Part shown: one piece after another, positions 34,587 to 42,259 of the stretch
Layout of the letters: each line of letters starts with the position of its first letter
Position numbering within the stretch: position 1 is the stretch's first letter
Assembly: GCA_029266615.1 (NCBI GenBank)
Contig: JAQSWN010000030.1
Span: forward strand, 1 to 42,259
Length of the DNA: 42,259 nucleotides
Source: Polyangiaceae bacterium
GTDB lineage: Bacteria; Myxococcota_A; Polyangia; Polyangiales; Polyangiaceae
Direction: 5' to 3'
Made by a program: the position numbers and the translations under genes
The notes under the pieces: generated by a model
What the model saw: the letters and a program-made list of their open reading frames with translations, nothing else
What the model was told of the DNA's origin: nothing
Databases searched by the model: none

Positions 34587-35195
34587 TCAGTTGTTGCCGA
34601 ACAGGTCCTGGATCTTGGAGTCCAGGGCGATGGCGATCTTGTAGAGGCTCGAGATGGAGGGGGACGACTCTGCGCGCTCGATTTGCGAAAGGAGCGAGAT
34701 GCTGAGCCCGGTGCGGCGGCTCATCTGCTTGAGGGTGAGCTCCTTCTCTTTGCGCATCGTGCGGATGGTATCGCCGATGATCTTGTGGAGCTGCTCTTCG
34801 GGCGTCCGCGCGAGACCCTTCTTCTTCATCACGCGCGAGAGCACGTCGCGGAACTCGTCCACGTTGAACGGCTTCTTGATGTAGTCGACAGCGTCGAGCT
34901 TCATCGATGCCACCGCGGAATCCAGGTTCGGATGGGCCGTAAAAATCACGACCGCGATGTCGCTGTCCACGGCACGGATGCGCTTCAGCACCTCGATGCC
35001 GTCGAGCTTCGGCATCATGAGGTCGAGGATGAGGACGTGGTAATCGCCCGCACGAACTTCGTCTTCGACGAGCGTCGGGTCGCTCAGGGTCTTGACGACG
35101 AAGCCGTCCTTTTCCAGCAGCGATTGCATGAAGTCGCAAATCGCTTTGTCATCATCCACGATCAGGATTCGCACGCTCGGTACTTCGATCGGCAA
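34587..35195 (-). CDS. Response regulator with XRE-type DNA-binding output
   Basis: Protein of 202 aa. A receiver domain (about 8-122) has the acidic pocket D14-D15-D16, phosphoacceptor D58 in LILDLMMP, a T in VIFTAHP and K in YIKKPF. After a short linker comes a Cro/C1-type (XRE) helix-turn-helix (about 138-195: 'LTLKQMSRRTGLSISLLSQI'). XRE output is uncommon among response regulators, which usually carry OmpR, NarL or Fis domains. The TTG start is supported by AGGAGC five bases upstream. It is monocistronic, with its own upstream region and terminator. Being the only stand-alone receiver in the window, it is the natural candidate partner of the CheA-like kinase 6 kb away, but that pairing is inference. 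Confidence 0.93.
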   Translation of the reverse strand: MPIEVPSVRILIVDDDKAICDFMQSLLEKDGFVVKTLSDPTLVEDEVRAGDYHVLILDLMMPKLDGIEVLKRIRAVDSDIAVVIFTAHPNLDSAVASMKLDAVDYIKKPFNVDEFRDVLSRVMKKKGLARTPEEQLHKIIGDTIRTMRKEKELTLKQMSRRTGLSISLLSQIERAESSPSISSLYKIAIALDSKIQDLFGNN

Positions 35196-35567
35196 GGCTC
35201 GCTCCTAGGTCGTTCGCAAAGCTCTGGGGCAGAGGTTGCAGTGACACTTTAATGGGTAGTGGCGTTTACCACAACACCGGATTTTTGTTCGTGAGTTTCG
35301 TGGGGGAAGGTAGCGATTTAACCAAGTAATTCCAACTGGTTAAAGGCGAACGGCTGTTCGGTCAGTTTGACGGGATCCGGGAAATCGCACCTTAAATCGC
35401 AGAAGCTGGGGTCGCCGCTTCCGGCGCTCTATGTCCCGAGCACTACAGCAATACCTGATTTTCGACATCCCGTGGCGTCCCACCGTCAGGAAATACGAAA
35501 GCGCATTGCGTCTCCTGCCGGAGGGCGCCGCAAGCCGTGGCATCACCCCTGCAGTCGTGGGCGCACG
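35196..35567. promoter_or_regulatory. Regulatory stretch upstream of the XRE response regulator
   Basis: This 372-bp stretch has no supportable gene. It contains an inverted repeat TTAACCA-N12-TGGTTAA (35318-35343). A 9-bp arm GCGATTTAA (35313-35321) has its exact complement TTAAATCGC at 35392-35400, and a further AAATCGCA lies at 35382-35389. These are plausible operator half-sites for an XRE protein, possibly autoregulation. The part from 35400 to 35567 shows nothing further; short frames there look like chance. Confidence 0.5.
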
Positions 35568-37268
35568 CTACTGTCGCGACGCGAGAGGCTGCGGCTCGGG
35601 GCCCCAGGCGAGGCGCAGCTGGCCGTCCACGTACACCCGCTTGCTCTCCACCAACCCGGTCGCCTGGTTCTGGATTGAGGCGTGCACGTTCTGCGCGGGA
35701 GCGAGCGCGACGTCGCGGCCGCGGTCGAAGCGCTGCTCACCGGCCAGCACCATGTACGCTCGATTGAGCTCCAACGCGCGTTCGCGCGAGGGGTAGATGA
35801 GGTCGGTGATGTCGCGCGGTCCGCCGCGTGCGCTCTGCTTCACGAGCGCGGCGTTGGGCTTGCCCTGCGCGAAGAACTTCTGGAGCACCTCCGTGTTTTG
35901 ACGGAACTCGTCGCCGCCCTCGGTGCGCCGGAGGTAGGTCAAGAACTCGGGCTCGCGGTGGCCGAGCTGCGGCACGTCCGGCATTCCCTTGAGGTCTTGG
36001 TAGGCCCAGCCCGCGCGGCCCGGCACTTTGCGCGCGAAGGCGAAGGTCTGGTCGAGGGTCACGCCCAGGTTGGTGTGACACCCCATGCAGGCCAGGTGCT
36101 CTTCGTGCGTCTGCAGCCGCAAGCGGCCCTGCGCGTCTTCGATGAAGCCTTGCAGCGACCAACCGAAGTCATTCTGCAGGCCCACGAGAGGGGAACCCGC
36201 GAACACGGGCAGCTTGCCTTCGGCTTTCTCGTCGGCCTCGAGCTCGTAGGCGCGGAGGATGGCCCAGTCTTCCATCTCCCGCGCCTTGCGCGAGTAGCGG
36301 AGCTCCTTCATCCGAGCGGCCAGCATGCTGGGCGCGTCCGGATCCAGGTAGCGCACGCTATGGAGGAACTCCACGCCCTGCGGGAAGATCGTGCGGCGCA
36401 CCTTCACGTCCTCGGCGTCGCCCAGGTAGTGCGCAGGCAGGCCTGAGAGGGCGTGAACCGACGGCTCCAGCTTGCCGTCGCCGTTCAAGTCGTAGTCGAC
36501 CGCAACTTCGTCGAGTGGCTCGGTCGCCCAGCGCAGCTTGGCGTCGGCGATGTCGGGGTCGCTGCCAAATGAAGCCTCCAAGATGGCCAGGTTCGCGCGG
36601 TACACCGCGATCGAAGGCTTGCCGGTGCGGCTGCGGAAGCTCTCCGGCAGGCGAATCATGACGTCGTCCGCGTTGCCGTTGGTCGGCCAAAAGACGCCGG
36701 GAAACGGCTTGTAGCGGAAGGCCCGCCAGCCGCTGCCGTCCCGCGCGAAGCCCTCTTCATCGAAGCCACGCGCGAAGTCCAAGTCCGGTCGATAACCGGG
36801 GTAGTCCTTGTGGTCGGCGAGCGCTCGCCGCAGGGGAGCGTAGTTGTCCGACCGCACGTAAGAGAGCACGTCACCCTCGGCGAGCTGCGCGGCGCGCTCG
36901 CGACGGTCCTCGAACAAGTTGGTCCAGTGATTGGTCTCACCGACCTTGGAAAACGCGTACTCTTGCTGCAGCTCGAAGTCCGCGGCCAGGTTGGGGAAGC
37001 GCGGCGCGGTGTGGCACGTCCAGCACGGGTTCGAGTGTCCGTCCGTCTTCGTGTAACACTGGGCGGGGATCGGCGCTTCGTGGTTCTTCACGACCCGCAC
37101 GGAGGCTGCCGCGAGCGCGATGGGGTCGTACTCGGCGCGAGCGGGTGCGACCGCGGGCGGCGCCGCGGCGGCCTGCGCAGCGCCCTGAGGCGACTGCGCA
37201 GGCTCCCGCGAGGCGAGCACGGAGGCGGCAACGGCACCTAGCGCCAGCGCCAGGACCGCCCCCGCCAC
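35568..37268 (-). CDS. Exported diheme c-type cytochrome
   Basis: Protein of 566 aa with an N-terminal hydrophobic signal/anchor ('AVLALALGAVAASVLA') and an Ala/Pro-rich linker. Two covalent heme c sites are visible: C82-W-T-C85-H86 and C394-M-G-C397-H398. The region between them is long and contains a DLNGDGKLE calcium-binding-like loop (EF-hand/dockerin type). I recognise no named enzyme; a periplasmic electron carrier or oxidoreductase is likely. The gene begins 20 bp after the stop of the collagen/PhoX gene on the same strand, so cotranscription is likely. Start GTG 37268 follows an open frame with no ATG and no clear ribosome site, so coupling to the upstream gene is possible. Confidence 0.8.
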   Translation of the reverse strand: MAGAVLALALGAVAASVLASREPAQSPQGAAQAAAAPPAVAPARAEYDPIALAAASVRVVKNHEAPIPAQCYTKTDGHSNPCWTCHTAPRFPNLAADFELQQEYAFSKVGETNHWTNLFEDRRERAAQLAEGDVLSYVRSDNYAPLRRALADHKDYPGYRPDLDFARGFDEEGFARDGSGWRAFRYKPFPGVFWPTNGNADDVMIRLPESFRSRTGKPSIAVYRANLAILEASFGSDPDIADAKLRWATEPLDEVAVDYDLNGDGKLEPSVHALSGLPAHYLGDAEDVKVRRTIFPQGVEFLHSVRYLDPDAPSMLAARMKELRYSRKAREMEDWAILRAYELEADEKAEGKLPVFAGSPLVGLQNDFGWSLQGFIEDAQGRLRLQTHEEHLACMGCHTNLGVTLDQTFAFARKVPGRAGWAYQDLKGMPDVPQLGHREPEFLTYLRRTEGGDEFRQNTEVLQKFFAQGKPNAALVKQSARGGPRDITDLIYPSRERALELNRAYMVLAGEQRFDRGRDVALAPAQNVHASIQNQATGLVESKRVYVDGQLRLAWGPEPQPLASRQ

Positions 37269-37288
37269 GCCGATGGTTCGCGAAACCG

Positions 37289-39592
37289 TCAGCGCGCCAC
37301 CGTGATGGCCACGACCGACGAGAGCGGGCCGTACTTCGACTCGCTCGGCCAGCTGCTGTACCTGCTTTCGCCCGGGTGCTGCACGGCTACGAACAACGTC
37401 TTGCCATCCGCGGTGAGGGTCGGGCCGGTGGCTTCCGCGTCGCTCGGCACGGCCATCACGCGGATGGCGCGCTTGGTTTCACGGTCGAGGTAATAAACGG
37501 CGTCCGCGGCACCGTTGGTGCCGAAGTTGCCGTCCGTGCCGAACCAGACGTTGCCCACCTTGTCGATCAAAATGTTGTCGGGGTTGGCGGCCGCGAGCTG
37601 GCTTTCGCCGGCGCTACCTTCCCACGCCGAGTAGAAGGTGAAGCTAGTGGACGCGGCGGGGTCGTCGGCGTTCGCTTCCTGGATGCCAAACACCGCGCCA
37701 TACGGATCAACGCGCGTGGGCGCGTCCATGGCTTGGGTGGCGGGCGGGTAGAGCTTGCCCGTTGCGTCCAGACCGATGCGCTGGCCGTGGTTCGTGAAGG
37801 CGACGTAGATGGTCTTGTCGAAGGGGTTCCACTCGATGTCCTCCGGCCGATTGAGCTCACGCACGCCGAGCTTCATCGAAGCGGTGAACAGCGCGTAGAG
37901 CACGGCGTCCTGGTTCGCGAAGCCGCCGATGCCGTTCCACGACACGTCGGTCAGCGCCGCGCCGACCTTCTTGCCGGCGCCGAGCGCGGGTGCGTTGGGT
38001 GCTTCTTGCGTGGTGTTGGTGGTGCTGAGCTCTATCCACACGCCCTCGCCTGGCGCCGCCTTCGTGGGGACGACCGCGTTCGCCGCCGACGTGCCAACCG
38101 TTAGGCCGGTGCCCGCGTTGTAGAGGTCCGCGAAATGGGCGACGTACAGCTTGCCTGCGCCCAGAAGCGCGCGAGTTTGGGCCTTCGTCATGCCCGCAGT
38201 CCAGTTGCCACTGCTGACGAACTTGTAGATGCCGCCGCTCCGACGGTCGTTGCCGGCGTAGAGGACGATGGGCTTGCCGGCGACGAGCTTCTGATCCTCG
38301 CCGAGGACGATGGCCGCGTTCTCCCAGCGGGCGCGGCCCATGGCGCCTAGCTTCTGGTGACCAACGCCGGGCGTGACCTTGCCCAGGTATTCGTTCGGCG
38401 CGGCGGTGGGGTCGATCTCCGCCAGGAAGCCGTAGAAGCTGCGCGGCTGAAGCGCGTTCAAATCCGAGCTGCGGCCAAACGCGCCCGACGTGGTCGGCGT
38501 GTGGTCGAACGTGATGGCAGCGCCCGGGTTCGCGCCGCGGCCGAGGACCAGCCCCTGCGTGCCGGACCACCATTGCTCTAGGTCGCCAAAGTAGTCCTGC
38601 ACGTTCTCTTCAGCAGTGATGACGGTTCCCCACGGCGTTTGCCCGCCCGAGCAGTCGCCCTGAATGCCGGCCACCACTTGCGCGGGGAGAGCAACCCCCG
38701 CGTCGTCCTTGCCGACCTGCGGCAGCGTGATGCCCGTGACGAGCAGCTGCGTGCCGCTCGTCGCGTCGTAGCGCTTGTTGGCGGCGTCGGAGCGGTCCAC
38801 AGACCAGTCGCCCGACGCCGGATCCTGAACGACGCGGTACCAGGCGCCGCCGATCTGCTTTTTGTGCCAGTTCACGAAGGTGTCGACCGCAGGCTGCGTC
38901 CACTGCGCGTCGACCGAGGGATCGATTGCCAGCACGGAACGGTCCGTGAGCCAGCTCGCCAGCGCAAGCTGCTGAGTGTTGGGCGCAACGTTGAGGGCAG
39001 GGGCCGTACCGGACACGTATTCGAAGTTGGTCCACAGATAGCCTGCGCTGCTGCTACCGCCGTAAACGGCCGTGCCGTCCGCGTCCCAGCCATCCCCGAA
39101 GAACGCGGTGAAGTCGGCGTTGGCACCGAAACGCGGCGCGGTATTCCCGTCGTTGTAGGTGAGCGGGTCGAGCCACTTGACGACCACGTTCGACTTGAGG
39201 CCGGGCAGGGTGCGCACCGTGTCGGTCGACGCGTTGCTCAAGCCGGCGTCGTCGCCGAGCTCTTCGATGCGTCCTTGAATGAACTCCGCGATGGTCGTCG
39301 TGATCAAGCCACCCGCACCGGGCTCACCGTTTTCTCCAGGCTCACCGGGCTCGCCAGGCTCACCGGGCTCGCCAGGCTCACCGGGTTCGCCAGGCTCACC
39401 GTCTTTTCCAGGCTCTCCTTGGGGTCCGGGCTCACCGGGTTCTCCCTCGGCACCCATCGGGCCGGCGGGGCCCCGCTCACCGGGCTCTCCTGGCTCGCCC
39501 CGCACGCCATCGTCACCGGTGCAGCTTGCGACACCGATCAGACAAGCCACAGCACCCGAAAAAAAACCAAACCGTGAACGCGTCAGCACCAT
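37289..39592 (-). CDS. Collagen-stalked PhoX-type alkaline phosphatase lipoprotein
   Basis: Lipoprotein of 767 aa; the ATG at 39592 has GGAGG nine bases upstream. The signal ends in the lipobox VASC (Cys24). Residues 29-94 are about 22 uninterrupted Gly-X-Y triplets, mostly GEP, a collagen-like segment. From about residue 95 to the end is a DUF839/PhoX-type domain: '[16 protein letters not shown]', '[16 protein letters not shown]', '[18 protein letters not shown]', 'DNVLID'-like '[17 protein letters not shown]' and 'FVAVQHPGE', matching the conserved blocks of calcium/iron PhoX phosphatases. It probably cleaves phosphate monoesters at the cell surface, with the collagen rod holding the enzyme away from the membrane. 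The frame opens 39 codons earlier, but without a signal peptide. It is followed 20 bp later by the cytochrome gene. Confidence 0.9.
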   Translation of the reverse strand: MVLTRSRFGFFSGAVACLIGVASCTGDDGVRGEPGEPGERGPAGPMGAEGEPGEPGPQGEPGKDGEPGEPGEPGEPGEPGEPGEPGENGEPGAGGLITTTIAEFIQGRIEELGDDAGLSNASTDTVRTLPGLKSNVVVKWLDPLTYNDGNTAPRFGANADFTAFFGDGWDADGTAVYGGSSSAGYLWTNFEYVSGTAPALNVAPNTQQLALASWLTDRSVLAIDPSVDAQWTQPAVDTFVNWHKKQIGGAWYRVVQDPASGDWSVDRSDAANKRYDATSGTQLLVTGITLPQVGKDDAGVALPAQVVAGIQGDCSGGQTPWGTVITAEENVQDYFGDLEQWWSGTQGLVLGRGANPGAAITFDHTPTTSGAFGRSSDLNALQPRSFYGFLAEIDPTAAPNEYLGKVTPGVGHQKLGAMGRARWENAAIVLGEDQKLVAGKPIVLYAGNDRRSGGIYKFVSSGNWTAGMTKAQTRALLGAGKLYVAHFADLYNAGTGLTVGTSAANAVVPTKAAPGEGVWIELSTTNTTQEAPNAPALGAGKKVGAALTDVSWNGIGGFANQDAVLYALFTASMKLGVRELNRPEDIEWNPFDKTIYVAFTNHGQRIGLDATGKLYPPATQAMDAPTRVDPYGAVFGIQEANADDPAASTSFTFYSAWEGSAGESQLAAANPDNILIDKVGNVWFGTDGNFGTNGAADAVYYLDRETKRAIRVMAVPSDAEATGPTLTADGKTLFVAVQHPGESRYSSWPSESKYGPLSSVVAITVAR
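39323..39412. repeat. 18-bp tandem repeat coding for collagen GEP triplets
   Basis: Five consecutive 18-mers of the form CTCACCGGGCTCGCCAGG: 39323-39340, 39341-39358, 39359-39376, 39377-39394 and 39395-39412. The second and third are identical, the fourth has one change, the outer two have several. Each unit encodes two Gly-X-Y triplets on the minus strand. The near identity suggests recent expansion by slippage. Confidence 0.9.
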
Positions 39593-39629
39593 GAGACGGG
39601 ACCTCCAAAAGAGACACCAAGAGACGCGA

Positions 39630-39709
39630 CATCCGTATCGGATGCTCGTCGCAGGACGATGACGATTGCGGAACGAATGATGGCGGGCGTATGGGTCACC
39701 GTGGCCCAT
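39630..39709. promoter_or_regulatory. Two hairpins between the cupredoxin and PhoX genes
   Basis: The 176-bp gap holds CATCCG-TAT-CGGATG (39630-39644), 38-52 bp before the PhoX start, and ATGGGTCA-CCG-TGGCCCAT (39691-39709, one T-G pair), about 60 bp after the cupredoxin stop. The latter could end the cupredoxin transcript; the former could be an operator. No clear promoter or Pho-box-like repeat was seen. Confidence 0.4.
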
Positions 39710-39768
39710 GCGTGACGTCTAAGGGACGCGCTGACCCTTGAGAAACGAGAGCGCAACGCGCCGAACCG

Positions 39769-40440
39769 TTATTCGACGACGCGAATCGCGCCGCGCATGC
39801 TCGTGTGCAAGCCGCAAACGTATCCGAAATCGCCGAGTGCGCCGAACGTCACTTGGTAGGACGTCGCATCGGAGAGCGTGTCGCCGATGATGGGGCTTGG
39901 CATGCTCCCACCCGCCGCTTGTATCGGGTGCGTCGAGAAGGGGCCCTGCCAAGTCACGCTCTGTCCCTGCTGGATGAGCAAGCACCGCCGCGGATCGCCG
40001 CCCGTCCCGTAATCCCAGGCGATCTCGCGCAGTGCTCCGGGGGCGCGCGCGTCGACGAATTCGAGGCAGCCGTTGAGCGGCAATTCGGGCTGTTCCTGCT
40101 CACCTCCGGCGCTTGAGCCCGCTCCCGCGGCTCCGCCACTCGCTCCACCTTCGCCCGCTCCCTCATCGACGTGGCCGCTGCCGGCCGCGCCACTGGCTCC
40201 GTCTCCCGAGCCGCCGCCCAGGCCGTTTCCGCCCACGGAAGCCACGCCCGCGGCTCCGGCGGCTTCAGAGTCGTGGCCCCCCTGCGCGTCGTTCCCGCTC
40301 CATCCGCCCGCATGCGCGCCGCTTTCCGCCTCCGCACCCGAGGCGCCCTCGTTGCTCAGCGGAGGTGAAGAACCGCTGTCACTGGTGCAGCCCGCGTAGA
40401 CCGCGCCAGTGACTACTCCCGCGAACAGCAGCCTCCGCAT
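39769..40440 (-). CDS. Cupredoxin-domain lipoprotein with Gly/Ser/Ala-rich spacer
   Basis: Protein of 223 aa starting at ATG 40440 (the frame is open to 40917, but that part lacks a signal). Lipobox YAGC puts the lipid on Cys18. Residues about 20-120 form a Gly/Ser/Ala-rich spacer typical of myxobacterial surface lipoproteins. The C-terminal domain (about 122-223) is plastocyanin-like, with all four type-1 copper ligands in order: H171 (THPI), C209 (YVCG), H212 and M215. It likely carries electrons in the periplasm or at the surface, perhaps to or from the heme protein of the same cluster. The gene lies between the TSP3/VPS62-like lipoprotein gene and the PhoX gene on the same strand. The copper site is strong evidence; the partner is inference. 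Confidence 0.85.
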   Translation of the reverse strand: MRRLLFAGVVTGAVYAGCTSDSGSSPPLSNEGASGAEAESGAHAGGWSGNDAQGGHDSEAAGAAGVASVGGNGLGGGSGDGASGAAGSGHVDEGAGEGGASGGAAGAGSSAGGEQEQPELPLNGCLEFVDARAPGALREIAWDYGTGGDPRRCLLIQQGQSVTWQGPFSTHPIQAAGGSMPSPIIGDTLSDATSYQVTFGALGDFGYVCGLHTSMRGAIRVVE

Positions 40441-40576
40441 CCCGCCAGGATGAGGGTGCAGCAGGTCGGTTGGACGGCGATCGTGTGACAGCGGGGGGCG
40501 ATGCCGGTGACGGGCCTGGGCGGCGCGGCAGTTCTTCGCGGCGGCTCGGAGGTGCAGCTGTCGCCCTAAGCGGCGT

Positions 40577-42175
40577 TCAGGGGCACTGGCCGCCGATGGG
40601 CTTGCAAACCAGGCACTCGTTCTCGTCTTCGCCGAGCTCGCAGCATTCGCCGTTATGCCCGCAAGGGCCGACCGGCACGCCGCCGGGAGGAGCGGGCGGA
40701 TGGCTGGTGGCGCCCGGCCAGCACTTGCGCGGGTTGCTCTCCTTCCACCACAGCATGGTTCCGGCTCGCAACAGGGCGAGAGGGCGGCCCACGTCGTCGT
40801 CGCCGAACGGCGTATCGCTCCAGACGTCGTACGTGGCGTAAGGAGCGTGAGTGCGCAGCTCGCCCGGGTAGGCGGTGAGGTGATCGAGGCTCGGGTGCGC
40901 GTGGCACGATTCGTCACCCGCGTTTCGAAGTGGGCCCGCGCCCCCGTAATGCTGCGCCAAATTCAGGGTAAAATGGTTGCTGTCGCAACTGTCGAAGTAG
41001 TTTCCGCCGTGGTCACACGCGCCTTGTGAGAAGTAGCCGGCGTGCTTGCCCTCGGCTACCCACAGGGTGCTCACTCCGTGTTCGGCGGGGGTGAAGAGCC
41101 GGAAGCGGTGGCTCGAGCTGTCCCAGTCTGTGCACATGTGCGCGCTCGCGAACTCGCTGTAACCCGTCCACGCCGCTGGATCGTTCTTGGCCGTCTCCCA
41201 GGGTGCGTCCCAACGCGGCTCCGCCTCCAATCCGTCCTGCCGAATGCGCGGATCCCGACGCGCAACCAGCACCGAGTACATCTCTGCGTCACCCCTGTGA
41301 CCGCCCACGAGGTCCCCCAGGTCCCAGTTGTATGGGACGACGTAGACCAGCTCCAAGCACTGAAAGTCATCTGCGCATTGGTGTACCGGACCAACGTACT
41401 GGTAGTCGTCGATGTCTCGATTCCAGACGGAAGTCGTGCGGTCCGCGAAGGCGGTGACGGGCCGCACCACGAACTGCCAATCTCCCATGCCGCGCTGGCC
41501 ACTATACAGCTGCCCAAAGTCGCCATGGGGCGAGCCATTATAAGAGGACGCGCGCAGTCGGAGGTCGGGGAAGTAGCGCCGCCCTAGCTCGTTTTCTAGC
41601 GTGTCCGGCACACCGTCGAGGTCTGCGTCATCGGCGGTTTGAAAGCTCCAGGCGTCGCAAGTAGTAATGGCGGTGCCCTGCGCGCAGGGCACTCCGCATG
41701 ATGCGGGGCTGCTGCACAGCTGCGCGGAGCAAACGCCCGGCAGAACCGTCACGTTCGTGTGCGCAATCGCCCGGGAGCCGCCCTTGAGTGTGTACTGTTT
41801 GGTGCTGCCCGGGGCGACGGCTAACGTGCCTGTTCGCGCGACGGGCGCGCCGTCGAGGGTCACGCTCCCGGCGCACGACCCGAGGACTTGCCAGCGCAGG
41901 GTTGCGGACTGGCCCGCATGGATGGTGCTCGGCGTCGCAATCAGTGTCCCGGAAAGTCGCGTGCAAGGCGGCTCGGGCGGTTCCGGGCAAAGCCCGCCTG
42001 CCGCTGCGAACTGCGGCTGAGGGCAATTGCGTGCCTCCAGCTGAACGATGTCGGTGTGTTCGGGGTCGCCCGCGGCGCCACATCCCAGCGATGAGAGTAA
42101 GAGCGAAACCGGCAAGAGCACGGTGAGGTTAAATTCGCGACGTCGCGAAGCATGCGCATCAGCAATCGGTAGCAT
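40577..42175 (-). CDS. Lipoprotein with Ig-like, TSP3-like and VPS62-like regions
   Basis: Protein of 532 aa. ATG 42175 has AAGGAGG seven bases upstream. A signal peptide ends at 'SSLGC' (Cys32, weak lipobox). A Cys-rich stretch and an Ig-like/PKD-like beta region (about 55-130) follow. 'DADLDGVPDTLE' is a thrombospondin-type-3 calcium loop. The main domain contains 'LVYVVPYNWDLGD' and 'GGHRGDAEMYSVLV', which recall the PYN...GHxGDWE block of the VPS62/DUF946 family and, more distantly, the GHRHDWE motif of NLP proteins, but the Trp is replaced by Ala. The C-terminus is Cys-rich ('CGHNGECCELGEDENECLVC'), suggesting disulfides. A surface or secreted role is likely; the exact function is unknown. 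It is the first of four minus-strand genes for exported proteins. Confidence 0.7.
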   Translation of the reverse strand: MLPIADAHASRRREFNLTVLLPVSLLLSSLGCGAAGDPEHTDIVQLEARNCPQPQFAAAGGLCPEPPEPPCTRLSGTLIATPSTIHAGQSATLRWQVLGSCAGSVTLDGAPVARTGTLAVAPGSTKQYTLKGGSRAIAHTNVTVLPGVCSAQLCSSPASCGVPCAQGTAITTCDAWSFQTADDADLDGVPDTLENELGRRYFPDLRLRASSYNGSPHGDFGQLYSGQRGMGDWQFVVRPVTAFADRTTSVWNRDIDDYQYVGPVHQCADDFQCLELVYVVPYNWDLGDLVGGHRGDAEMYSVLVARRDPRIRQDGLEAEPRWDAPWETAKNDPAAWTGYSEFASAHMCTDWDSSSHRFRLFTPAEHGVSTLWVAEGKHAGYFSQGACDHGGNYFDSCDSNHFTLNLAQHYGGAGPLRNAGDESCHAHPSLDHLTAYPGELRTHAPYATYDVWSDTPFGDDDVGRPLALLRAGTMLWWKESNPRKCWPGATSHPPAPPGGVPVGPCGHNGECCELGEDENECLVCKPIGGQCP

Positions 42176-42259
42176 CGGGAGCCTCCTTCGCCCGGCGCTG
42201 AACGCGCGGGGGCCTCGGCTCTAGGCGCAAGATGTGGTCTGGCCGCCGCTACACTGGAT

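Noticed and set aside
35431..35796. Plus-strand 121-codon frame downstream of the cytochrome gene
   Set aside because: It runs into the cytochrome gene on the other strand, has no ribosome site and no domain-like composition.
39323..39412. 18-bp repeats as a possible CRISPR-like array
   Set aside because: The units are contiguous with no spacers and encode Gly-X-Y triplets in frame.
39593..39709. 39-codon N-terminal extension of the collagen/PhoX protein
   Set aside because: It would place the signal peptide internally, and the ATG at 39592 has a good GGAGG site.

Overview
The window is GC-rich bacterial DNA with dense genes, little intergenic space and strong third-position GC bias. The gene content suggests a myxobacterium (Myxococcota, probably a Polyangium/Sorangium-like lineage): a giant TPR protein, an FHA-domain sigma54 activator, a Ser/Thr kinase with an N-terminal zinc ribbon, a PEGA protein, a TonB-family energiser with a long low-complexity linker, and lipoproteins with Gly/Ser/Ala-rich spacers. 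No marker allows a genus call. I see no prophage, insertion sequence or CRISPR array, so this reads as chromosome.

Layout. 1-7.7 kb: the 3' part of a very long TPR gene, closed by two back-to-back hairpins. 7.7-14 kb: an outer-membrane protein, an FHA/AAA/Fis sigma54 activator, a PEGA membrane protein, a Pro/Ala-rich membrane protein and a cell-wall amidase. 14-17.5 kb: a DksA-type regulator and uvrA, converging on a shared hairpin. 17.7-24.9 kb: a CAT-anticodon tRNA (probably Ile2), a coiled-coil zinc-ribbon protein translationally coupled to a Ser/Thr kinase, a DsbD-N-like lipoprotein, a PrkA-type AAA/kinase coupled to an APC permease, and a TatD nuclease. 24.9-26.6 kb: a TonB-like protein and a decayed fragment that looks like a sugar-binding protein.

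26.6-35.4 kb is the most interesting part. Two divergent operons share a 421-bp intergenic region. The minus operon encodes a short periplasmic-binding-fold protein, a Tat-type lipoprotein of the ABC_sub_bind family and a CheA-like HPt/HATPase membrane kinase. The plus operon encodes a TonB-dependent receptor and a LIV-type binding lipoprotein. No ABC permease or ATPase is present. A receiver-XRE response regulator lies just beyond, after an elongator tRNA-Met. I infer an outer-membrane-to-cytoplasm ligand-sensing pathway rather than an importer.

35.5-42.2 kb: four minus-strand genes for exported proteins: a lipoprotein with TSP3-like and VPS62-like features, a cupredoxin lipoprotein, a PhoX-type phosphatase carrying an N-terminal collagen-like Gly-X-Y stalk, and a diheme c-type cytochrome. 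They form a possible surface phosphatase/redox module.
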